A stretch of DNA of 64,000 nt from Telluria antibiotica (GCF_011682055.1 NZ_JAAQOM010000023.1:29200-93199), one strand, 5' to 3'. Positions 51,898 to 61,542 are shown, counted from the first letter of the stretch. Numbers and translations: made by a program. The notes: a model not told the origin generated them from the sequence alone.

Positions 51898-53529
51898 ATG
51901 ACGATTCAGACCATTGCGACGACCCCGTTCGCCGGGCAGCGGCCCGGCACGTCCGGGTTGCGCAAGAAGGTGACGGAGTTCCAGCAGCCCGGCTACCTGG
52001 AAAACTTCGTCGAGGCCATCTTCCTGACTTTAGGCGACTTTCAGGGCCGCACCCTGGTGCTCGGCGGCGACGGCCGCTACTTCAACCGCCAGGCAATCCA
52101 GACGATCCTGCGCATGGCCGCGGCGCACGGCGTGGGCCGCGTGCTCGTCGGCCGCGGCGGCATCCTGTCGACGCCCGCCGTCAGCTGCGTGATCCGCAAA
52201 CGCGCCGCGCTCGGCGGCATCGTCCTCTCCGCCAGCCACAACCCGGGCGGCCCGGACGGCGACTTCGGCATCAAGTACAACATCGACAACGGCGGTCCGG
52301 CGCCGGAAAAGATCACCGAGGCGATCTACGAACACACGACGACCCTGACCTCGTACCGCATCAGCGATGCCGGCCCCGTCGACCTGGACCAACCCGGCAG
52401 CATTCGCATCGAAGACATGGAAGTGGAGGTGATCGATTCCGTCGCCGACTACGCCGAGCTGATGGCCGGCCTGTTCGACTTCGACGCCATCCGCGCCCTG
52501 TTCGCGCGCGGTTTCACGATGCGTTTCGACGGCATGTACGCCGTGTCCGGCCCGTACGCAAAGGCGATCATCGAAGGCATGCTGGGCGCGCCCGCCGGCA
52601 CCGTCATCAATGCCGAACCGCTGGAAGACTTCGGCGGCCACCATCCCGACCCGAACCCCGTCAACGCGGCCGAACTGATCGCGTTGATGGACGGCCCGGA
52701 CGCGCCGGACTTCGGCGCCGCGTCGGACGGCGACGGCGACCGCAACATGATCGTCGGCCGCAAGCTCGCCGTCGCGCCGTCGGACAGCCTCGCCATCATC
52801 GCGGCGAATGCGACCGTCGCGCCGGGCTACCGCGACGGCATCAAGGGCATCGCGCGCTCCATGCCGACGTCGCAGGCCGCCGACCGCGTCGCGGCCGCGC
52901 TGGGCGTGTCGTGCTTCGAGACGCCGACCGGCTGGAAATACTTCGGCAACCTGCTCGACGCGGGCCTCGCCACGCTCTGCGGCGAAGAGAGCTACGGCAC
53001 GGGCTCCGCGCACATCCGCGAAAAGGATGGCGTGTGGGCCGTGCTGTTCTGGCTGAACCTGATCGCCGCGACCGGAAAGTCCGTCAACGAAATCGTGCAG
53101 GCGCACTGGGCCCGCTTCGGCCGCAACTATTATTCGCGCCACGACTACGAAGCCGTCGACGCCGCGGCCGCGAATGCCATGATGGACGCGCTGCGCGCCA
53201 AGCTCCCATCGCTCGCGGGCCAGACGTTCGGCGACTACCGTGTGCAGCTCGCCGACGATTTCACGTACACCGACCCCGTCGACCATTCCGTCTCCGCGCG
53301 CCAGGGCGTGCGCATCGTGATGACGGACGGTTCGCGCATCGTGCTGCGCCTGTCCGGCACCGGCACCGAGGGCGCGACCGTGCGCCTGTACCTCGAACGC
53401 TACGAAGCCGACCCGGCGCGCCACGACCTCGACACGCAGGACGCGCTGGCGCCACTGATCGCCATCGCCGAACAGGTGTCGGCACTCAAGCAACGCACGG
53501 GCCGCGCCGAGCCGACCGTCGTGACCTGA
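51898..53529 (+). CDS. pgm: Phosphoglucomutase (alpha-D-glucose phosphate-specific)
   Basis: 543 aa, eukaryotic/Pgm type. PGTSGLRKKV at the N-terminus, phospho-serine loop LSASHNPGG, Mg site DGDGDR, sugar-binding GEESYGTGSAH and phosphate-binding LSGTGTEGATVRLYLE. Interconverts glucose 1- and 6-phosphate, joining glucan breakdown to glycolysis and glycogen synthesis. 81 bp after the transporter gene and 25 bp before the amylase gene. Confidence 0.96.
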   Translation: MTIQTIATTPFAGQRPGTSGLRKKVTEFQQPGYLENFVEAIFLTLGDFQGRTLVLGGDGRYFNRQAIQTILRMAAAHGVGRVLVGRGGILSTPAVSCVIRKRAALGGIVLSASHNPGGPDGDFGIKYNIDNGGPAPEKITEAIYEHTTTLTSYRISDAGPVDLDQPGSIRIEDMEVEVIDSVADYAELMAGLFDFDAIRALFARGFTMRFDGMYAVSGPYAKAIIEGMLGAPAGTVINAEPLEDFGGHHPDPNPVNAAELIALMDGPDAPDFGAASDGDGDRNMIVGRKLAVAPSDSLAIIAANATVAPGYRDGIKGIARSMPTSQAADRVAAALGVSCFETPTGWKYFGNLLDAGLATLCGEESYGTGSAHIREKDGVWAVLFWLNLIAATGKSVNEIVQAHWARFGRNYYSRHDYEAVDAAAANAMMDALRAKLPSLAGQTFGDYRVQLADDFTYTDPVDHSVSARQGVRIVMTDGSRIVLRLSGTGTEGATVRLYLERYEADPARHDLDTQDALAPLIAIAEQVSALKQRTGRAEPTVVT

Positions 53530-53554
53530 TCATCCACCCACCACAGGACCCCGC

Positions 53555-55237
53555 ATGAAACTTCCCGTTCTCGCCGCTTCCCTGATGCTCGCATTCGGCG
53601 CCGCCTCGGCCGCGCCGGACCTCTCGCCCGTCAAGGGCAAGCCGTTCACCTGGGATAACGCGACCGTCTACTTCCTGCTGACGGACCGCTTCAACAACGG
53701 CGATCCGTCGAACGACCACGCCTACGGCCGCAAGAACATTGCTGCCGTCGCGCGCGGCTTCCTGGGCGGGGACCTGGCCGGTGTCACGGCCAAGATCAAG
53801 GACGGGTATTTCACGGACCTGGGCATCGACGCGATCTGGATCTCGCCGCCGGTCGAGCAGATCCACGGATCGACGGACGAAGGGACGGGCGTCAGCTACG
53901 GCTTCCACGGCTACTGGGCGCGCGACTTCACGGCCGTCGACGCCAACCTCGGGACCGAGAAGGACGTGCGCGACCTCGTCGCGGCGGCGCACGCGCGCGG
54001 CATCCGCGTGCTGCTCGACGTCGTGATGAACCATACGGGCCCCGTCACGGCGGAAGACCCCGTATGGCCCGCGGACTGGGTGCGTACGGCGCCGACGTGC
54101 ACCTTCATGGACGTCAAGGGCACGGTGGACTGCGCGCTCGTGAAGAACCTGCCGGACTTCCGCACCGACAGCAACGCGAACGTCGCGCTGCCGCCGTTCC
54201 TCGTCGCGAAGTGGAAGAAGGAAGGCCGCTACGAGCGCGAAGTGAAGGAGCTGGACGACTTCTTCAAGCGCACGGGCTATCCGCGCGCGCCGCGCTACTA
54301 CCTGATGAAATGGCACGCCGACTGGGTGCGCAAGTACGGCTTCGACGGCTTCCGCGCCGACACCGTCAAGCACACGGAACCCGGTGTGTGGAAAGACCTG
54401 AAGACGGTGGCGAGCCACGCGTACGAGGACTGGAAGCGCACGCCGGCCGGCAAGGAAGCCGTCGAGAAGATGGGCAACCTGCCGTTCTTCATGGTGGCTG
54501 AAGCGTTCGGCTATTCGATCGCGAACGGCCGCCAGTTCGCGTACGACGACGGCACGAAGGTCGACTATTACAACAACGGCTTCGACAGCATGATCAACTT
54601 CACCTTGCCCCGCGACGCGGGGCAAGGCTACGAAAAACTGTTCTCCGATTATTCGACGCAGCTGAACGGCCCGCTGAAGGGTGTGACGGTGCTGAACTAC
54701 CTCGATTCGCACGACGACGGCCATCCGTTCGATCCGCTGCGCGCTCATCCCTTCGAGGAAGCGGACAAGCTGCTGCTGGCCCCGGGCCAGGCCCAGGTCT
54801 ATTACGGCGACGAGGCGGCGCGCGTGCTGAAGATCGACGGCGCCGAGGGCGATGCCAACCTGCGCTCGTTCATGAACTGGGACCAGCTGCGGAACAATGC
54901 GCGCGTGGGCCTGCACGGCGTGGCCGAGGTGCGCGACTACTGGGCGCGCCTGATCCGCTTCCGCCACGCGCACCCGGCCGTGGGCGCGGGCGTGCACCAG
55001 ATGATCGCGTCGAGCCCGTACACGTTCAAGCGCACGTACGAAAAGAACGGCGTGAAGGACCGCGTCGTCGTGGCGCTGGGCCTGCCGCAGGACCGTACGG
55101 TCGCCATTTCCGTGGCCGGCGTGTTCGGTGACGGGCAGACGGTGCGCGATGGTTACACGGGCAGGACGGCCATCGTCGCGGATGGCAAGGTGAAGTTCGA
55201 TACGCGTGCGCCGGTCGCGTTGATTTCGCAGGATTGA
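53555..55237 (+). CDS. Alpha-amylase family (GH13), secreted
   Basis: 560 aa with signal peptide (ASAA-PD). GH13 regions: I DVVMNHT, II GFRADTVKH with nucleophile D269, III VAEAFG with acid/base E316, IV NYLDSHDD with H386-D387. The TDRFNNGDPSNDHAYGR segment is typical of bacterial periplasmic amylases/cyclomaltodextrinase relatives. Hydrolyses alpha-1,4-glucan in the periplasm or outside; together with the transporter and pgm it forms the catabolic arm of the locus. A repeat half-copy follows the stop. Confidence 0.92.
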   Translation: MKLPVLAASLMLAFGAASAAPDLSPVKGKPFTWDNATVYFLLTDRFNNGDPSNDHAYGRKNIAAVARGFLGGDLAGVTAKIKDGYFTDLGIDAIWISPPVEQIHGSTDEGTGVSYGFHGYWARDFTAVDANLGTEKDVRDLVAAAHARGIRVLLDVVMNHTGPVTAEDPVWPADWVRTAPTCTFMDVKGTVDCALVKNLPDFRTDSNANVALPPFLVAKWKKEGRYEREVKELDDFFKRTGYPRAPRYYLMKWHADWVRKYGFDGFRADTVKHTEPGVWKDLKTVASHAYEDWKRTPAGKEAVEKMGNLPFFMVAEAFGYSIANGRQFAYDDGTKVDYYNNGFDSMINFTLPRDAGQGYEKLFSDYSTQLNGPLKGVTVLNYLDSHDDGHPFDPLRAHPFEEADKLLLAPGQAQVYYGDEAARVLKIDGAEGDANLRSFMNWDQLRNNARVGLHGVAEVRDYWARLIRFRHAHPAVGAGVHQMIASSPYTFKRTYEKNGVKDRVVVALGLPQDRTVAISVAGVFGDGQTVRDGYTGRTAIVADGKVKFDTRAPVALISQD

Positions 55238-55239
55238 GC

Positions 55240-55290
55240 GAACGCCGGCGCACCGCAAACGTCCGCGTGGGCGGAGGCCGCCCACCCTAC
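55240..55290. repeat. Palindromic intergenic repeat, right-half copy
   Basis: CGTCCGCGTGGGC-GGAGGCC-GCCCACCCTAC plus part of the centre, between the convergent amylase and response-regulator genes. Confidence 0.75.
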
Positions 55291-55297
55291 GGCATCG

Positions 55298-55903
55298 TCA
55301 CGATGATCCTAACCATGGATGCGCCGCGAGCCACCGCCCCAATTCATTATCGTTCGCGCACTGCAGCTTGCTGAAGATATTGGCGCGATGCGTCTCCACC
55401 GAGCGCGGCCCGCATGGCGGCACGAGCAGCCGTGCGATCTCCTTGTTCGGCTGCCCGAGCCCCACGAGCCGCGCCACTTCCCGTTCGCGCGGCGTCAGCT
55501 CCGCCCATAGCCGCAGCGCCTGCGCGCGCGATCGCGCCTCCGCGATGGCGGCGGGCAGCTTGTCGAGCAGGTGCTGCGTATCCGGCTTTTCCACCCAGTC
55601 CCAGGCGCCTTGCCGCACCGCTTCCAGCGCTGTCGGGATGTCGCCGTGGCCGGACAGGAACAAGGTGACGAGCGGGCTGTGTGCCGTGCGCAGGCGGTCG
55701 AACACGGCCAGGCCGCTCATGCCGCCGAGGCGCAGGTCGAGGATCAGGCAGCCCGGCTGGCGCATGTCGACGGCGTCGAGGAACGCCTCGCCGGACTCGA
55801 ACGCCTGCACGGCGAGCCCCTGCGAAAACAGCAGCAACAGGAGGGAGCGGCGCAGGGCTTCGTCGTCGTCGACGACGTACAGGGTCAGCGGGATGTCTTT
55901 CAT
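55298..55903 (-). CDS. FixJ-type response regulator
   Basis: 201 aa. Receiver with VVDDDEALR, phospho-acceptor D56 in CLILDLRLGGMSG, Ser in FLSGHGDI and Lys in VEKP; C-terminal LuxR HTH (LTPREREVARLVGLGQPNKEIARLL), FixJ/DctR family. Its start overlaps the kinase stop by ATGA (55900-55903). Target is probably the divergent kgtP gene, next to which the kinase gene lies. Confidence 0.93.
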   Translation of the reverse strand: MKDIPLTLYVVDDDEALRRSLLLLLFSQGLAVQAFESGEAFLDAVDMRQPGCLILDLRLGGMSGLAVFDRLRTAHSPLVTLFLSGHGDIPTALEAVRQGAWDWVEKPDTQHLLDKLPAAIAEARSRAQALRLWAELTPREREVARLVGLGQPNKEIARLLVPPCGPRSVETHRANIFSKLQCANDNELGRWLAAHPWLGSS

Positions 55904-58032
55904 GGCACGGTGGGAAGCGTGAAGGAAAAGGCGGCGCCGCCGGAGGCACGGTTCTCGACGGTCATGAAACCGCCGTGCGCCTCGACGATGGTGCGGCAGA
56001 TGTTCAGCCCGAGCCCCAGGCCGTCGGGGCGCGTCGTGAAGAACGGCGCGAAGATCTGGTCGAGCTGTTCCGGCGGGATGCCGGGCCCGGTGTCGCTGAC
56101 GGTGACGCGCACGCCAAGCTCGACCCGGGCGGCCGCGAGCTCGATGCAGGCCCGGCGCGGCGGCAGGTCTTCCATGGCATGCATCGCATTGTGGATCAGG
56201 TTGACGAGCACCTGCTCGAGCAGCACGCGGTCGCCGCGCACGCTGGCGTCGCCATCGTCCAGCGACAACTGCAAGGTGATGCCGTCGCGCTGCAGCTCCG
56301 GCGTGAGCAGGGTCGCCGCATGCGTGATGACGCTCGCGATGGCCAGCCGTTCGTACTGGCCCCGCTGCGGATTGATGAACGCGCGCACGCGCTTGACGAT
56401 CTCGCTTGCGCGCTTGGATTGTTCGACGATTTCGTCGAGCGCGCCGGCCAGCAGGTCGCGCGGGGCCGACTGGGCGGCGAGGGCGCGCGCCGCGACGGCG
56501 AAATTCGACAGCGCCATCAGCGGCTGATTCAATTCGTGCGCGAGCGTCGAGGCCATCTCGCCCACGCTCGCGAGGCGCGCGCTGCGCTGCAGGCGGACTT
56601 CCTGGTCGCGCTGGCGGGCTTCGGCCTCCTTCTGTGCCGTGATGTCGACGACGGAACTCATCCAGCCGCGGTGCACGCCCTGCGCGTCGACGAGCGGCGC
56701 CGTGTAGACCATCGTGATGACGTCGTGGCCGTCCTTGTGGCGGATGCGCGATTCGAAGCCGTGCGGCGCCGCGCGGCCCTGCAGGGCGTCGGCGCTTTCC
56801 CGCTCGTGCTTTTCGTGGTCGTCCGGATGCCAGTAGGGGTAGGGAGGACGGCGGCCCAGCAGCTCGTCCGCGCTGTAGCCCACCATCGCGCACAGCGCCG
56901 GATTGACGTAGATGATCTTGCCCGACGGGTCGCGCGCGCGCATGCCCACGAGCAGCGAGTCTTCCATCGCCTTGCGGAACGCGTGCGCCTCTTCCAGGTC
57001 GCGCGTGCGCGCCTCGACGCGGCGTTCCAGTTCGATGCGCGCCGTCTTCTGTTCGATGAAGCGCTTTTCGCGCAGGCGCCAGTACAGCACGCCGAGCAGC
57101 AGCAGCGCGACGGCCAGCGCAGCCAGCATCAGCGCCAGCTGGCGCGCCTGCACGACTTCCTTCATGTCCGTGGTGACGGTCAGGGTCCAGCCCAGTTCCG
57201 GCAGCGGCGTGTCGAGCGCGAGCAAGTCCATGCGGCGGTTGGCGACGCTCGTGCGCAGCACGACACCAGGCGTGCCGGCGCGCGCTTCCACGTGCCAGGG
57301 CAGGACGGGGAACCGCGTCCGGTCGCCGTACTGGCGGTGTTCGGCAATCCATTCCAGGTCGGCCGCGGGCACGGGCCGAATCGCGTGGAACAGCCATTCC
57401 GGCACGGCGGACAGGAACACGATGCCGTGGCTGTCGCGCAGCACGACGGGATCGGCGCCGCGCTGCCACGCGGCCTGCAGCGGCTCCAGGCTGATTTTCA
57501 CGACGACGACGCCGAGGATCGCGCCGTCCGCGCGCACGGGTTCAGCGATGAACAGGCCGGACTGGCCCGTCGTCAGGCCGAGGCCGTAGAACAGGCCGCG
57601 CCGGCCCTGCACGGCGTCCTCGAAATAGGGGCGCTGGCGGTACGACTCGCCGACGAAGCTGGACGGCAGGTTCCAGTTGCTGGCCGCGAGCGTCAGGCCC
57701 GCGCGGTCGACGAGGAACAGCGCGGCGGCGCCCGTCGTCGACTGCAGGTCGGCGAAGTAGTCGTTCACGCGCGCGCGCAGGGCCGCGTCGCGCGGCGCGC
57801 GCAGCAGCGCCTGCACGTCCGGGTGGCGTCCGGCCGCGTGCGGGAGGAAGTCGTGGCGCTCGACGAGGCCGCGCAAGCCCAGCACGTGCGCGGCGGCGGC
57901 CTGGCGCAGGCCTTCCGTCTTCGTCTGCAGCTCGTGGCGCTCGGCCCAGTCGCCCGATGCCGCGATGACGGCCAGCGCGCCGGCGGCGACGAGGAACCGG
58001 CGAACGAGGCGGGGAGAGGGCAGCGGGAGCAT
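55900..58032 (-). CDS. DctB/DctS-like sensor histidine kinase with PAS domain
   Basis: 710 aa from ATG 58032; the frame is open further upstream, but that part crosses the palindrome and kgtP promoter region. TM1 about 12-28; periplasmic double-PAS (dCache/DctB-like) region about 30-295 with SFVGESYRQRPYFEDAVQGRRGLFYGLG, the C4-dicarboxylate-sensor hallmark; TM2 about 300-318; PAS about 355-470; HisKA with H499 in LAHELNQPL; HATPase NLIHNAMHAM, DTGPGIPP, GLGLGLNI. DctS/DctR of Rhodobacter pairs such a kinase with a FixJ-type regulator. Likely senses 2-oxoglutarate or another dicarboxylate. Confidence 0.92.
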   Translation of the reverse strand: MLPLPSPRLVRRFLVAAGALAVIAASGDWAERHELQTKTEGLRQAAAAHVLGLRGLVERHDFLPHAAGRHPDVQALLRAPRDAALRARVNDYFADLQSTTGAAALFLVDRAGLTLAASNWNLPSSFVGESYRQRPYFEDAVQGRRGLFYGLGLTTGQSGLFIAEPVRADGAILGVVVVKISLEPLQAAWQRGADPVVLRDSHGIVFLSAVPEWLFHAIRPVPAADLEWIAEHRQYGDRTRFPVLPWHVEARAGTPGVVLRTSVANRRMDLLALDTPLPELGWTLTVTTDMKEVVQARQLALMLAALAVALLLLGVLYWRLREKRFIEQKTARIELERRVEARTRDLEEAHAFRKAMEDSLLVGMRARDPSGKIIYVNPALCAMVGYSADELLGRRPPYPYWHPDDHEKHERESADALQGRAAPHGFESRIRHKDGHDVITMVYTAPLVDAQGVHRGWMSSVVDITAQKEAEARQRDQEVRLQRSARLASVGEMASTLAHELNQPLMALSNFAVAARALAAQSAPRDLLAGALDEIVEQSKRASEIVKRVRAFINPQRGQYERLAIASVITHAATLLTPELQRDGITLQLSLDDGDASVRGDRVLLEQVLVNLIHNAMHAMEDLPPRRACIELAAARVELGVRVTVSDTGPGIPPEQLDQIFAPFFTTRPDGLGLGLNICRTIVEAHGGFMTVENRASGGAAFSFTLPTVP

Positions 58033-58073
58033 GGAGCAAACGATAGCAGTTGCGCGGGGCGATGGGAACCGCG

Positions 58074-58089
58074 TCCGTAATTTTACGGA
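58074..58089. promoter_or_regulatory. Palindrome TCCGTAA-TT-TTACGGA between kinase and kgtP
   Basis: Perfect 7-bp inverted repeat with a 2-bp centre, 78 bp before the kgtP start. It is the best candidate binding site for the FixJ-type regulator; its second arm is followed by a GGAGG run. Confidence 0.6.
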
Positions 58090-58166
58090 GGAGGGCGCGC
58101 CGATGTTGCGGATGTGCGCCGGTCCGCCGGCTGGGATAGTGGGCATACGAATAAAAGGAGACATCC

Positions 58167-59507
58167 ATGAACACCATCACATCCAAGGCCGGCGCCCAGG
58201 CGGGCCTCGACGCCGGCGAGCGCATTTCCGGCCAGCGCCTGAAGGCCATCTTCATCGGCTCGGCCGGCAACCTCGTCGAGTGGTTCGATTTCTATTGCTA
58301 CTCCGCGTTCGCGCTGTACTTCGCCAGCGCGTTCTTCCCCAAGCAGGACGCGACGGCGCAGATGATGTCCACGGCAGGCATCTTCGCGCTGGGCTTCTTC
58401 GTGCGCCCGATCGGCGGCGTCCTGTTCGGCCACATCGGCGACCGCCTCGGCCGCAAGACGGCGCTGATGACGTCCGTGCTGCTGATGTGCTTCGGCTCCC
58501 TGTTGATCGCCTGCGCGCCGACGTACGCGGCGGCCGGCATCCTGTCGCCGTGCATCCTGCTGCTGGCGCGCCTGCTGCAAGGCCTGAGCCTGGGCGGCGA
58601 ATACGGCGCCAGCGCGACGTATCTGTCGGAGATGGCGGACTCGAAGCATCGCGGCTTCTACAGCAGCTTCCAGTACGTCACGCTGATCGGCGGCCAGCTG
58701 CTGGCGCTCGTGCTGCTGCTCGTGCTGCAGAAATTCCTGCTCGACGCCGACCAATTGCGTGCGTGGGGCTGGCGCATCCCGTTCTTCGTCGGGGCCTGCC
58801 TCGCGCTGCTGGCCATGCGCATGCGCCACGACCTGCCGGAGACCGCGCAGTTCGAGGCAGCCCGCAAAAAGGCGAAGACGATGGGCGGCCTGAAGCAGCT
58901 GGCCCAGCATCCGCGCGAAGTGCTGCTCGTGGTCGGCCTGACGATGGGCGGCACCCTGGCGTTCTACGTCTACACGACGTATATGCAGAAATTCCTGCGC
59001 CTGTCCGTCGGCCTCTCCGACTCGCAGACGACGGCCGTGTCGGCGGCATCGCTGCTGTTCGCCATGTGCCTGCAGCCGCTGTACGGCGCGCTGTCGGACC
59101 GCATCGGCCGCAAGCCTCTGCTCATCGGCTTCGCGCTGCTCGGCACCCTGTTCACCGTGCCGCTGCTGTCCGGCATCCGCCATGCGAGCGGTCCGTGGGA
59201 AGCGTTCGCGCTGATCGCCTGCGCGTGGATGATCGTCTCCGGCTACACGTCGATCAATGCTCTCGTCAAGGCCGAGCTGTTCCCGGCATCGATCCGCGCC
59301 ACGGGCGTCGGCGTGCCGTATGCGTTCGCCGTTTCCGTGTTCGGCGGCACGGCCGAGTACCTGGCGCTGTGGTTCAAGTCGATCGACCTGGAGAGCGGCT
59401 TTTACTGGTACGCGACGGCCGTCATCGCCTGCACGCTGGCCGTCTGCTGGTTCATGCGCGACACGGGTGCGCTGTCGAAGATCGATGCGGAGGCACGCGG
59501 GCAGTAG
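58167..59507 (+). CDS. kgtP: 2-oxoglutarate:H+ symporter KgtP (MHS family MFS)
   Basis: 446 aa; ATG 58167 with AAAAGGAGA upstream. SAGNLVEWFDFYCYSAFALYFASAFFP, FVRPIGGVLFGHIGDRLGRK, LLLARLLQGLSLGGEYGASATYLSEMA and FQYVTLIGGQLLAL match E. coli KgtP nearly segment by segment. Imports 2-oxoglutarate (possibly related dicarboxylates). Divergent from the two-component genes, which presumably control it. Confidence 0.92.
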   Translation: MNTITSKAGAQAGLDAGERISGQRLKAIFIGSAGNLVEWFDFYCYSAFALYFASAFFPKQDATAQMMSTAGIFALGFFVRPIGGVLFGHIGDRLGRKTALMTSVLLMCFGSLLIACAPTYAAAGILSPCILLLARLLQGLSLGGEYGASATYLSEMADSKHRGFYSSFQYVTLIGGQLLALVLLLVLQKFLLDADQLRAWGWRIPFFVGACLALLAMRMRHDLPETAQFEAARKKAKTMGGLKQLAQHPREVLLVVGLTMGGTLAFYVYTTYMQKFLRLSVGLSDSQTTAVSAASLLFAMCLQPLYGALSDRIGRKPLLIGFALLGTLFTVPLLSGIRHASGPWEAFALIACAWMIVSGYTSINALVKAELFPASIRATGVGVPYAFAVSVFGGTAEYLALWFKSIDLESGFYWYATAVIACTLAVCWFMRDTGALSKIDAEARGQ

Positions 59508-59531
59508 CGCGGCCTGGCCTTGTCGAAATGG

Positions 59532-59560
59532 AAAGGGCGGTCCTGCGGGGCCGTTCTTTT
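59532..59560 (+). terminator. Terminator after kgtP
   Basis: 12-bp stem with G-U pairs, AAAGGGCGGTCC / GGGCCGTTCTTT, 4-nt loop, 25 bp after the kgtP stop; short T-rich end. Confidence 0.55.
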
Positions 59561-59660
59561 CGTTGGCACCGTCCGAATCGGTCCACAATCGCTTTTTGGT
59601 GCATTTCAATCAATGGTATCCTACGCGCCAAAGATGAACACCGACCCGAGACGCGCGACC

Positions 59661-61532
59661 ATGACGTTTGAACCCGACACCGAACAGAAGCCGACCCGCG
59701 CCGCCTATTCCGACGGCCCGCGCCTGCTGGCCGACATCGGCGCCACCCATGCGCGCTTCGCCCTGGAGATCGCGCCCGGTGTGCTGCGCAACGTGGCCGT
59801 GCTGCTGTGCGACGACTACCCGGGCATCGCCCCGTTGCTGAACGCCTACCTGGCCCAGACCCAGGCGCAGGGCAGCGGCGCGCGCATCACGCACGCGGCG
59901 TTCGCGCTCGCGAACCCGATCAGCGGCGACTTCATCCGCATGACCAACCGCGACTGGCAGTTCTCGACGGAAGAGGTGCGGCGCACGCTCGGCCTGACGA
60001 CACTGCTCATCGTGAACGACTTCACCGCGCTGGCGATGGCGCTGCCGGGCTTCAAGCCGGAAGACCTGCTGCAGATCGGCGGCGGCAAGCCCGCGTCGAA
60101 CGCGGTGGCCGGCGTGCTGGGGCCGGGCACGGGCCTGGGCGTGTCGGGCGTGATCCCGACCGTGGACGGCTTCGTCACCCTCGGCAGCGAGGGCGGCCAC
60201 GTCAACTTCGCCCCGGCCGACGAGCGCGAGTTCGCGATCCTGCAATACGCCTGGCGCGAATGGCAGCACGTGTCGAACGAGCGCCTGATCTCCGGCCCCG
60301 GCATGGAAATCATCTATCGCGCGCTGGCGCTGCGCAACGGCGTCGAAGCGCCTCCACGCGACGCCGCCGCCATCATGACGGCCGCGCTGGAACAGAAGGA
60401 CGCGCTGTGCCTGGAAGTGCTCGAATGCTTCGCCGGCATGCTGGGCGGCGCGGCGGCCAACCTGGCTGTCACCTTGGGCGCGTTCGGCGGCATCTTCATC
60501 GGCGGCGGCATCGTGCCCCGGATGGCCGAGTGGTTCAAGACGTCGCCGTTCCGCACGCGCTTCGAAGCGAAGGGCCGCTTCTCCAGCTACCTGGCGCAGA
60601 TCCCGACCTACGTGATCATGATGCCGACGCCGGCACTGTACGGCGTATCGAGCATCCTGTCCGAGCACCTGCGCAACCGCAGCGGCGCGAACACGCTGAT
60701 GGAGAGAGTCCAGCACTTGCAGGCGGAACTGTCGCCGGCCGAGCAGCGCGTGGCGCAGCTCGTGATCGAGCATCCGCGCAAGGTGCTGTCCGAGCCGATC
60801 GCGGAGATCGCGAAGCTGGCCGACGTCAGCCAGCCGACCGTGATCCGCTTCTGCCGCTCGCTGGGCTTTTCCGGCCTGGCCGACTTCAAGCTGAAGTTTG
60901 CGGGCAGCCTGACGGGCACGATCCCGGTGCGTCACAGCCAGGTGCGCATGACGGACAGCACGCACGACCTGTCGGCGAAAGTCATCGACAACACGGTGTC
61001 CGCGATCCTGCGCTTCCGCGACCAGCTGGACGTGAACTCGATCGACCGCGCCATCGACATCCTGCGCAAGGCCAAGCGCGTCGAGTTCTACGCGATGGGC
61101 AATTCGCGCGTCGTGGCGCTGGACGGCCAGCATAAATTCTTCCGCTTCCGCATCCCGACGTCGTCGTACGGCGACTCGCACCTGTTCGCGCTGGCGGCCG
61201 AGCTGCTGGGGCCGGGCGACGTCGTCATCGCCATCTCGACGACGGGCCAGCTGCCGGAACTGCTCGACGCCGTCGACGTGGCGCGCAATGCGGGCGCCGA
61301 CGTCATCGCCATCACGAGCAGCAAGTCGGCACTGGCGCGCAAGGCCAGCGTGTGCCTCTCTGTCGACCACAGCGAGGACAGCACGACGTTCCTGTCGATG
61401 ATCTCGCGCATCCTGCAACTGCTCCTCATCGACATCATGGCGGTCGGCATCTCGCTCGGCCCGGCCGGCGAAGCGGTGGCCGACGGCGACAGCGAACGCC
61501 GGCGCCTCCTGATCTCCCACCTCGACATCTGA
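59661..61532 (+). CDS. glk: Bifunctional glucokinase / RpiR-type transcription regulator
   Basis: 623 aa from ATG 59661 (ATG 59634 and 59613 also in frame; none has a strong ribosome site). Residues about 20-340 are bacterial Glk: ADIGATHARFAL, LIVNDFTALAMAL, GPGTGLGVSG, GSEGGHVNFAP, GGIFIGGGIVPRM. Residues about 345-430 are an RpiR HTH (LSEPIAEIAKLADVSQPTVIRFCRSLGFSG), followed by an SIS sugar-phosphate domain (AMGNSRVVALDGQHKF; AISTTGQLPELLDAV). This HexR-like fusion is known in Burkholderiales and probably links glucose phosphorylation to control of Entner-Doudoroff genes. Confidence 0.94.
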   Translation: MTFEPDTEQKPTRAAYSDGPRLLADIGATHARFALEIAPGVLRNVAVLLCDDYPGIAPLLNAYLAQTQAQGSGARITHAAFALANPISGDFIRMTNRDWQFSTEEVRRTLGLTTLLIVNDFTALAMALPGFKPEDLLQIGGGKPASNAVAGVLGPGTGLGVSGVIPTVDGFVTLGSEGGHVNFAPADEREFAILQYAWREWQHVSNERLISGPGMEIIYRALALRNGVEAPPRDAAAIMTAALEQKDALCLEVLECFAGMLGGAAANLAVTLGAFGGIFIGGGIVPRMAEWFKTSPFRTRFEAKGRFSSYLAQIPTYVIMMPTPALYGVSSILSEHLRNRSGANTLMERVQHLQAELSPAEQRVAQLVIEHPRKVLSEPIAEIAKLADVSQPTVIRFCRSLGFSGLADFKLKFAGSLTGTIPVRHSQVRMTDSTHDLSAKVIDNTVSAILRFRDQLDVNSIDRAIDILRKAKRVEFYAMGNSRVVALDGQHKFFRFRIPTSSYGDSHLFALAAELLGPGDVVIAISTTGQLPELLDAVDVARNAGADVIAITSSKSALARKASVCLSVDHSEDSTTFLSMISRILQLLLIDIMAVGISLGPAGEAVADGDSERRRLLISHLDI

Positions 61533-61542
61533 CCGGACCATC

